The notes beneath the pieces are model-generated. The model was not told the DNA's origin. It saw nothing but the letters and a program-made list of their open reading frames with translations, and made no database searches. From JBBKWH01 sp037968855 (lineage in GTDB: Bacteria; Pseudomonadota; Gammaproteobacteria; Pseudomonadales; Moraxellaceae): DNA of 19,813 nucleotides. Of this stretch, positions 11,497-17,321 are shown one piece after another (position 1 is the stretch's first letter; the number at the start of each line of letters is the position of its first letter). The stretch spans positions 1 through 19,813 of the forward strand of contig JBBKWH010000017.1 in assembly GCA_037968855.1 (NCBI GenBank). The letters are read 5' to 3'. The translations under genes were made by a program, and so were the position numbers.

Positions 11497-13665
11497 TTAC
11501 AGGGTTTTTTTGAGCAAGAGCTGTTGCAATGCTGGGACTGCTGATTCGGTGGGTTGAGGCGTGGGTGTGGCGGGTGGCAGTACCGACTGCTGTGGTTTGA
11601 CGTCGCCAATGGCCTCCAAATGTAGCCGCAAAATCCGCCGTAATTCCAACACCGCTTCTGGGGTTTCTTGGATGCTATGTCGTCCGGTAATGATTTTTTC
11701 GGATACCGCCCCCTCAAGGTGACTACTGCTATAAGGCACAATGCCATCGCTCGATTGCTCGACGGGAGTGTTGGGGTCTAGTCGTCCCATAATCGAGTGG
11801 TAGACCAATCCCTGACGAATATTGACGTCAGCAGTCATGTCCATAAATGTAGAGTGACGTGACAATTCGCTAGGGCCATTTTGAAAGTCTAATAGTCCAC
11901 TCTCGCCAACACGATTCATCAGTCCGGCATCAAGCTGCGCACGAGCAATGGTTTTGTCGATGGTTTTGATAAATGTGGCAGGCAGTTGAATCACTCGACG
12001 AATCGCACGCGTAAACCAACGGTCGGCAAAGTCTGTACCACGAAACGGCGCGGAGACAAATACCGCACGGGTAATGTTGGGCAGTGCGTGCATTTGAAAG
12101 CGATCACGGATCATAGGGACGCTGAGCAATGATCGACGATCATTGGTATTTAGACCCTTGAGGGCGCGGGTAGATAAATCACTATTACTGACCAACAACC
12201 GCCCAATCACCGAGCCCATACTGTGGCCGATCAGCACGCTGTTTTTGCTGGCTAGATTTTTGGCTTTGGGATCATTGAGTCGATACGTGGTTCGAATCAA
12301 TTGATCAATCTCATAACGACTTTCGAGCATCGGCATATTGGTCGGATAAAACACCTGCCACACTTGGTAGTGATTTCTTAAAATCGGATCGCCCAGCACG
12401 TCATTGGTGAGGCTGATCCACGCTTCTGGACTACTGGCCAAACCATGAATTAGCACCACAACCCGTTTATTGGGATTGTAGGGTTCAAGCATATACAACT
12501 GCGGTTGGTGCTCTCGTTCCTCAATGCCTAATAAGCTACGGTAGGCGGTGCTGGCCAAGTCTGTTCGTGCCAACCATAGGCCGTAAGGGGCAGAAAAATT
12601 GGCGGCCAAAGGCGTGGTGTGTTGATTGCCAAAGGTGATGTGGTCGTTGTCGTAGGGATTATAGACATCCATTACAAAGGTATTGCTGGTGAGGACCTCG
12701 TTTAGTGTGTCACCTTGGACTGACATGACCAAGCTCAAGGGCAAAAAGCGTGAGCGATGGATATTGTTGGTTTGTGCGTTTAGGTCGTCATCTGCATCGT
12801 TGGCATTCGTTGGTTGTTGCTGAGTGGGGCGAGGCAGTACCGCGACAAATTCGACCCCAAATCCGTCACGCCGGTTAATGGCGCGTAAGCCGCTAAAGCC
12901 CAAATCGTCAGCAGCCACAAGTTCTTCTGGTAATGCAAAGTGCTGTAATGATGTGCTTTTAATCTGGATGTTAATCCGTATATCGTTAACATGGACACTT
13001 AAGTCTGCACCCATCGGTTGGGTTTGATGCGAAAAGCTATCACTGACAAAACGCGAGACCGCAAGATTATAAAAGTCACGTACTTGAACTTGTCGGTTGT
13101 CAAATAACCGTGTGCTGGGCTGGCGGTTGCTAAACAATAAATAGGCGTAAGCATGCCGTATGCTATTGAGTAAGGCGGCTTGTTCTTTGGCGCGACAGAG
13201 ACTGTCAGTGGGATCAACTGGCTCGGGTGTATTGTCTTTTAATAGTGCTAAGACCGGCTTGTCGATTTTGGGGACAGGTGGTGCAGGCAGTAAGCTGCGG
13301 CAAGTGTTGCGATTTTGATAGTTTAGCTTGGCATTGGCCAAATACAACTCGCTAGCGGTTGATAAATACTGTTCGCTAGACATTTGCGGCGTCAGTTTAA
13401 GGCGGTTTAGACAGTCATCGATAGCCTTAAGACAACTGCTTTGGTCTTGGCCGGTCATGGCCAATACACTAATGCTGGCCTCGCTGAGTCGGTTGCGTGT
13501 CAGAATGCTTTCGCGCTGCTCAATTAACGAGACACTGGTGGCTTGAGGGCTAACACGAACCACGGCGCAGCCTGATAGCAAACTCAGTGCGACGACACCG
13601 AGTAGTAGCGTGCGTTGATAGGGCTGACGCAATGGACGACGGCAATATGGATCAAAAACAGACAT
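11497..13665 (-). CDS. Large lipoprotein with alpha/beta-hydrolase (lipase-like) domain
   Basis: A 722-residue envelope protein. A basic N-terminus and hydrophobic stretch (TLLLGVVALSLLSGC) end in a lipobox with lipidated Cys33; the next residues AVV carry no Asp at +2, so an outer-membrane location is likely. Residues 34-395 match nothing I recognise. The hydrolase domain starts near 400 with VVVLIHGLASSPEAW (oxyanion HG at 407-408), has the nucleophile elbow GHSMGS (Ser482), and candidate triad partners Asp640 (SSDGIVPYSSS) and His663 (GRHSIQETPE). SAPFRGTDFAD resembles the lid-side loop of triacylglycerol lipases. The tail is Pro/Thr/Gln rich. Lipase or esterase activity is inferred. The ATG at 13665 is preferred to the TTG at 13671. 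It lies after the terminator of the upstream gene. Confidence 0.85.
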   Translation of the reverse strand: MSVFDPYCRRPLRQPYQRTLLLGVVALSLLSGCAVVRVSPQATSVSLIEQRESILTRNRLSEASISVLAMTGQDQSSCLKAIDDCLNRLKLTPQMSSEQYLSTASELYLANAKLNYQNRNTCRSLLPAPPVPKIDKPVLALLKDNTPEPVDPTDSLCRAKEQAALLNSIRHAYAYLLFSNRQPSTRLFDNRQVQVRDFYNLAVSRFVSDSFSHQTQPMGADLSVHVNDIRINIQIKSTSLQHFALPEELVAADDLGFSGLRAINRRDGFGVEFVAVLPRPTQQQPTNANDADDDLNAQTNNIHRSRFLPLSLVMSVQGDTLNEVLTSNTFVMDVYNPYDNDHITFGNQHTTPLAANFSAPYGLWLARTDLASTAYRSLLGIEEREHQPQLYMLEPYNPNKRVVVLIHGLASSPEAWISLTNDVLGDPILRNHYQVWQVFYPTNMPMLESRYEIDQLIRTTYRLNDPKAKNLASKNSVLIGHSMGSVIGRLLVSNSDLSTRALKGLNTNDRRSLLSVPMIRDRFQMHALPNITRAVFVSAPFRGTDFADRWFTRAIRRVIQLPATFIKTIDKTIARAQLDAGLMNRVGESGLLDFQNGPSELSRHSTFMDMTADVNIRQGLVYHSIMGRLDPNTPVEQSSDGIVPYSSSHLEGAVSEKIITGRHSIQETPEAVLELRRILRLHLEAIGDVKPQQSVLPPATPTPQPTESAVPALQQLLLKKTL

Positions 13666-13709
13666 AAGCAATCAGTATCAAATCAAGTAATCAGCAGCAG
13701 ACTAGCTGA

Positions 13710-13742
13710 AAATAAAAGACCGAGCCATCATCGACTCGGTCT
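13710..13742 (-). terminator. Rho-independent terminator after the TPR protein gene
   Basis: On the minus strand AGACCGAG (13742-13735) pairs with CTCGGTCT (13724-13717) around a 10-base loop, followed by a T-rich run (TTTTATTTT, starting inside the stem end). It lies 24 bases after the stop of the gene at 13767 and separates it from the lipoprotein gene. Confidence 0.85.
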
Positions 13743-13766
13743 GTATGCATCAAGGAGTGTCTAAAT

Positions 13767-14933
13767 TTACCAGATGCTAGATTTGCTGCCTGCGCGTACA
13801 TCTTCTAACAAGACTGTTGTTGAGGCTTGCTGATCAGGCGCTGCATTTTTGTAGCTTTCTAGCGCGCTAATGGCTTCTGGACGCTTATTGAGCATCAAGT
13901 AGGCATGGGCTAAGGACAAATAGGCATGATCAAAGCCTTTGGTCGCGGCTTTGTTGAGATAAGGAATACCTTCTTTGACACCACCACCTTCTGACAGCAT
14001 CACGCCATACCAATAATTAGCTTCTGGATCAGTTGGGGTGAGGACAATTAAGCGACGCATATACACGCCTGCTTTGAGTGCTGATTCAGTACCAACGTCC
14101 ATGTTACGTGACATTTGATTGATCTTGACTGCTCGCAGTAGGATTTCTGGCGATGCCGATGGAGAGACCGCATACTGATCAATGGTTTGGGTCAGATCTT
14201 TGATATCGGCTTCAGCCGCACGACGTTCGCGCTTGTCGTTAAAGTTGGTGGGATAGTGCTCGGCATTGACGGCCAATGCCTGAATGCGTTGATCTATGTC
14301 GGTGACATCTAATGTGGCGTCGGCATTGGTCTTAGGCAACGCGATTTTTTCGGATTTTTTCTTGATCTTTAGGTTGGCAGCTTTGATCTGCGCTGTGGTG
14401 GCGTGTAGGGCAATCAATACCGGCTCGACCACTGGCGCTACGGCAACCTCGGTGGCTGTGGTGGTATCCGTTGCTGAAGGATCAGCGGTGAGGGTGTCAG
14501 TGGCTGGGCTTAGTACAGTATTGGCAGCTACGGATGCGGTGGCGGTTAAGGGTGTACCAGCTGCACTCACCGTTGTTGCGACTGCTGCGGTTTTGGTGGT
14601 TGTGAGTTGAGCGGTTGCCGCTGGGGACATTGTAGATGGTGCAGCCATTGGCTTGGCTGGCGTGGTGGTACTGGCCAAGGCAGCATTGACTGCGGCACCA
14701 ACCGATGGCGCTTTGGTGCTCACCGATGCTTGAGCGGTCACAGCGGGTGTCGCTGCTGGCATTGTCGTGGCTATGCTGGTGTTAGTCGTTGGTGGCGTAA
14801 TGGCAGGCGCAGCCAAGGCGATTTTGGTGGCTGGTAGGGTAACTTGAGTGGACAGTGTATCTTGAGCTTGAGCCAATGGTGCAATGGCCAACAACATGGC
14901 CATTGACAAGGTGTTGTATGTAGGGCGATTCAT
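13767..14933 (-). CDS. Secreted Ala/Thr-rich protein with C-terminal TPR repeats
   Basis: A 388-residue exported protein of unknown role. A signal peptide (MNRPTYNTLSMAMLLAIAPLAQA, cleavage near residue 23) is followed by a low-complexity region at about 25-170 made almost only of Ala, Thr, Pro, Ser and Val. It is surely disordered; no Phe, Tyr or Trp occurs between residues 7 and 226. A lysine-rich patch follows at 189-201 (KIKKKSEKIALPK). The folded part (about 255-375) has TPR/Sel1-like helices: ANYWYGVMLSEGGGVKEGI and AYLSLAHAYLMLNKRPEAI, about one repeat apart. AGGAAGG just upstream of the ATG confirms the start. A terminator follows. The layout suggests a tethering or spacer arm carrying a small protein-binding domain in the periplasm or cell wall; this is inference. 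Confidence 0.85.
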   Translation of the reverse strand: MNRPTYNTLSMAMLLAIAPLAQAQDTLSTQVTLPATKIALAAPAITPPTTNTSIATTMPAATPAVTAQASVSTKAPSVGAAVNAALASTTTPAKPMAAPSTMSPAATAQLTTTKTAAVATTVSAAGTPLTATASVAANTVLSPATDTLTADPSATDTTTATEVAVAPVVEPVLIALHATTAQIKAANLKIKKKSEKIALPKTNADATLDVTDIDQRIQALAVNAEHYPTNFNDKRERRAAEADIKDLTQTIDQYAVSPSASPEILLRAVKINQMSRNMDVGTESALKAGVYMRRLIVLTPTDPEANYWYGVMLSEGGGVKEGIPYLNKAATKGFDHAYLSLAHAYLMLNKRPEAISALESYKNAAPDQQASTTVLLEDVRAGSKSSIW

Positions 14934-14994
14934 GGAGACCTTCCTAGTTTGGTCGAGAATTCAGTGACTGCAATAAGGCAGTGCGTCTGTCATC

Positions 14995-15022
14995 AGTCTA
15001 AAACATATTTTAACGTGCGCAA
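14995..15022 (-). promoter_or_regulatory. Possible promoter of the TPR protein gene
   Basis: On the minus strand TTGCGC (15022-15017), 16 bases, TAGACT (15000-14995) lies about 60 bases before the ATG at 14933, in the 159-base gap after cysE. The same gap holds the palindrome TTTTG-CGC-CAAAA (15027-15039) inside a GTGCGC/GCGCAC inverted repeat (15015-15020, 15051-15056). No terminator for cysE is seen in the gap. Confidence 0.4.
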
Positions 15023-15092
15023 TTCATTTTGCGCCAAAAACTGTGTCTTAGCGCACAAAATCATCGAAAAATGTATAACAAAAATTGTACTA

Positions 15093-15917
15093 TTATTGAT
15101 CGCAAGGCAGACATTTATTGTCGTCGCGTGGCTCGTCTGTATTCTGGTTACAGTTTTGTTTGATGGTATCCAAAATTGCCAATGCTTCGGGCGAGAAGGG
15201 ATCGGTCTTTTGATCACAAAATGCTGGATTGAGTTTGCATAGCGTGCTGCCAATCGCATCTATACGCCGATCTGTGGCTTGCATATGATCGAGTAACAAG
15301 CTGACTGCTTCAGAGACAGGGTCGGTTTGATCTGGTGCAATGGCATAAGCCTGAAAGCCGAGTGACCGAGCGTAGTTTTGCCGTTGGTCATGCTGATCGG
15401 TCGAGCTTTTGGTCAGATAACGTGCGGGATTGCCCACGGCAGTCACGTCTGCTGGCACGGCTTTGGTGACGACCGCATTTGAGCCGATCTTGGCGTTTTT
15501 GCCGACGGTAAATGGCCCAAGCACTTTGGCACCTGCACCCACAATCACACCGTCTTCAAGCGTTGGGTGGCGTTTGCCTTTTTGCCACGTGGTCCCACCA
15601 AGTGTCACGCCGTGATACAGCGTTACGTCATTGCCAATCTCAGCCGTTTCGCCGATCACCACACCCATGCCATGGTCAATAAAAAACCGTCGGCCAATTT
15701 GTGCACCCGGATGAATCTCAATGCCAGTCAAAAAACGGCTAAAAGTGGATAGGCCACGCGCTGCACCTTTAAGGTCTTTTTGCCACAAGCGATGCGCCAA
15801 GCGGTGCAAGGCAATGGCATGAATACCAGGATAGGTCAGCAGGACTTCGGCACGACTACGAGCGGCAGGATCACGGGCAAAGACGGCATCAATGTCTTCT
15901 TGCAGTTGCTTAAACAT
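15093..15917 (-). CDS. cysE: Serine O-acetyltransferase with cysteine-bearing C-terminal tail
   Basis: Acetylates serine with acetyl-CoA to give O-acetylserine, the committed step of cysteine synthesis. The protein has 274 residues. A short helical N-terminal part (1-60) is followed by a left-handed beta-helix of hexapeptide repeats (about 65-165) with the catalytic DHGMGVVIGETAEIG (His82), YHGVTLGG, HPTLEDGVIVGAGAKVLG and VGNPAR. This is the EpsC-like short-N-terminus form. After the beta-helix comes an extension of about 105 residues. It contains every cysteine of the protein (227, 234, 256, 269, 272), ending KCLPCDQ, and lacks the C-terminal Ile by which classical SAT docks into CysK. The start overlaps the trmJ stop by eight bases, so the two are coupled. 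Confidence 0.97.
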   Translation of the reverse strand: MFKQLQEDIDAVFARDPAARSRAEVLLTYPGIHAIALHRLAHRLWQKDLKGAARGLSTFSRFLTGIEIHPGAQIGRRFFIDHGMGVVIGETAEIGNDVTLYHGVTLGGTTWQKGKRHPTLEDGVIVGAGAKVLGPFTVGKNAKIGSNAVVTKAVPADVTAVGNPARYLTKSSTDQHDQRQNYARSLGFQAYAIAPDQTDPVSEAVSLLLDHMQATDRRIDAIGSTLCKLNPAFCDQKTDPFSPEALAILDTIKQNCNQNTDEPRDDNKCLPCDQ

Positions 15918-16800
15918 CGTGCGGTTCCTCCGGTGCTATCGGTGTGGCGGCAGACTTGCGCGCTGCTTTGAGGTTGGCTGGTGGCCAAGCGCCGCTACTA
16001 ATCGCTTGAATACGGCCAAAGATACCGCGCAACAAGTTGTATTCCATCCGGTCCAATCGTACCCGTCCAAATAGCCGTTTAATGCGCAGTGGCAATAGAC
16101 GTGGATTATCCGGATCCATAAAGTCCATCTCAGCTAGGGTGGTTTCAAAGTGCTGATAAAACTGCTGCATGCTGGCTTGATCGACCACGGGTTCGTCCCA
16201 TTGCATCCGTGCCATGACTGGCATGTGGTGCTGCTTGTCGCCTATATGGGTCGTCGCTGTCTCCGATACGCTGGCTAGGGCGTGCATCCGTAGCTCGTAA
16301 CACACCACTTGAATCGCAGCCGCAACATTGAGCACACCATAGACCGGATTGACCGGAATGGTCAGATGATATTGGCATAAAGCCAGCTCGTCATTGGTCA
16401 GTCCGCGATCTTCACGGCCAAACACAATGGCGACTTGATGGTGTTGTCTGGCGTCTTGTACCGCAACCTCTGTTGCAGGACGAACCTCCAACAGCGGCCA
16501 AGGAATGGTCCGACTACGGGCGCTGGTGCCAAATACTAAGGCACAGTCAGCAATGGCGTCTTCGAGGGTGTCGACAACACGAGCTGACTCAAGCACATCG
16601 GCTGCACCAGAGGCAAGGGCAGTGGCGTCGCCATGTGGAAAGGCTTTTGGATTGACTAGTGTCAGGTCGGATAAGCCCATGGTTTTCATGGCGCGTGCCG
16701 CTGCGCCGATATTGGCGGACAGCGTGGTATTGACCATGACAATACGAATGCGCCCAAGCATTGCCAGCTCGGGAGCAGATTGAACCACCGGTTGAGACAT
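15910..16800 (-). CDS. trmJ: tRNA (cytidine/uridine-32-2'-O)-methyltransferase
   Basis: A SPOUT-class enzyme that methylates the 2'-OH of residue 32 in the anticodon loop with S-adenosylmethionine. The 296-residue protein has the TrmJ landmarks: IRIVMVNTTLSANIGAAARAMKTMGL (18-43), TSARSRTIPWP, VFGREDRGLTNDEL and the knotted C-terminal VNPVYGVLNVAAAIQVVCYELRM. The TrmJ-specific dimer tail DFMDPDNPRLLPLRIKRLFGR and a basic, Ala-rich end follow; about 12 residues precede the conserved start. GGAT upstream of the ATG at 16800 is a weak ribosome site. It lies 22 bases after hpt and overlaps cysE by eight bases, so hpt-trmJ-cysE form one transcription unit. Confidence 0.96.
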   Translation of the reverse strand: MSQPVVQSAPELAMLGRIRIVMVNTTLSANIGAAARAMKTMGLSDLTLVNPKAFPHGDATALASGAADVLESARVVDTLEDAIADCALVFGTSARSRTIPWPLLEVRPATEVAVQDARQHHQVAIVFGREDRGLTNDELALCQYHLTIPVNPVYGVLNVAAAIQVVCYELRMHALASVSETATTHIGDKQHHMPVMARMQWDEPVVDQASMQQFYQHFETTLAEMDFMDPDNPRLLPLRIKRLFGRVRLDRMEYNLLRGIFGRIQAISSGAWPPANLKAARKSAATPIAPEEPHDV

Positions 16801-16822
16801 AAAGATCCGTGTAAGGCTGGTC

Positions 16823-17161
16823 TTAGTTCATCTGCGTGTGCAGATAGGTACTGACGCGTGCAACTTCTTCGGCAATAGACTGAATCAGTACGTCAGCGTT
16901 ACGAATTCGACCGGCTTTACATTCCATTTGCAGTTTAAGACACAACTCGGCAAGGCGAGATGCGCCTAAGTTCGCACTGGCACCCTTAAGGGAGTGGATC
17001 GATTCATATCCCAAGGTATTATCGTTCTGATCAAAGGCAGTCATGACCCGTTGCATACGCAACTGACTGTCTGTCAGATAAGACTGAATCAACGAGTCAA
17101 ACTCATCGTCGAGCAGTTCTCGTAATTCCTGAAATTGAGCCTGATTGACCGGCGCTTGCAT
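16823..17161 (-). CDS. Orphan histidine phosphotransfer (Hpt) protein
   Basis: A 112-residue, single-domain Hpt protein: it should accept a phosphoryl group from a response-regulator receiver domain and pass it to another, in a multistep two-component relay. The phosphorylated histidine is His56 in SIHSLKGASANLGA, with Lys59 and Gly60 as in the family. The flanking sequence (ELLDDEFDSLIQSYL before, LAELCLKLQMECKAG after) fits the four-helix bundle. No kinase or receiver gene is in the window, so its partners are elsewhere. GAGAAG precedes the ATG. A good promoter lies about 80 bases upstream, so it leads hpt-trmJ-cysE. Confidence 0.95.
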   Translation of the reverse strand: MQAPVNQAQFQELRELLDDEFDSLIQSYLTDSQLRMQRVMTAFDQNDNTLGYESIHSLKGASANLGASRLAELCLKLQMECKAGRIRNADVLIQSIAEEVARVSTYLHTQMN

Positions 17162-17243
17162 AAATGTCTTCTCTGTGTGGCTGGTGACTGCCGTACACGA
17201 TGTGGGGCAGTGTCGTGTGCCATTTTAAAATCCCCGACTTGCG

Positions 17244-17272
17244 ATTCTAGGCAAGCGGTCTATTTTTTGCAA
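17244..17272 (-). promoter_or_regulatory. Predicted sigma70 promoter of hpt-trmJ-cysE
   Basis: On the minus strand TTGCAA (17272-17267), 17 bases, TAGAAT (17249-17244) is the best promoter match in the window. It lies in the 160-base gap between dnaE and hpt and leaves a leader of roughly 75 bases. No terminator for dnaE is visible in the gap, so some read-through from dnaE is possible. Confidence 0.6.
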
Positions 17273-17321
17273 TGTACTCTGGTAGCGATTGCGTCTGTAC
17301 GCCAATGTTGCAGGCTATGGT

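Noticed and set aside
14296..14837. Two plus-strand open frames opposite the Ala/Thr-rich region
   Set aside because: They arise from the biased codon content of the disordered arm on the minus strand and have no ribosome site or domain.
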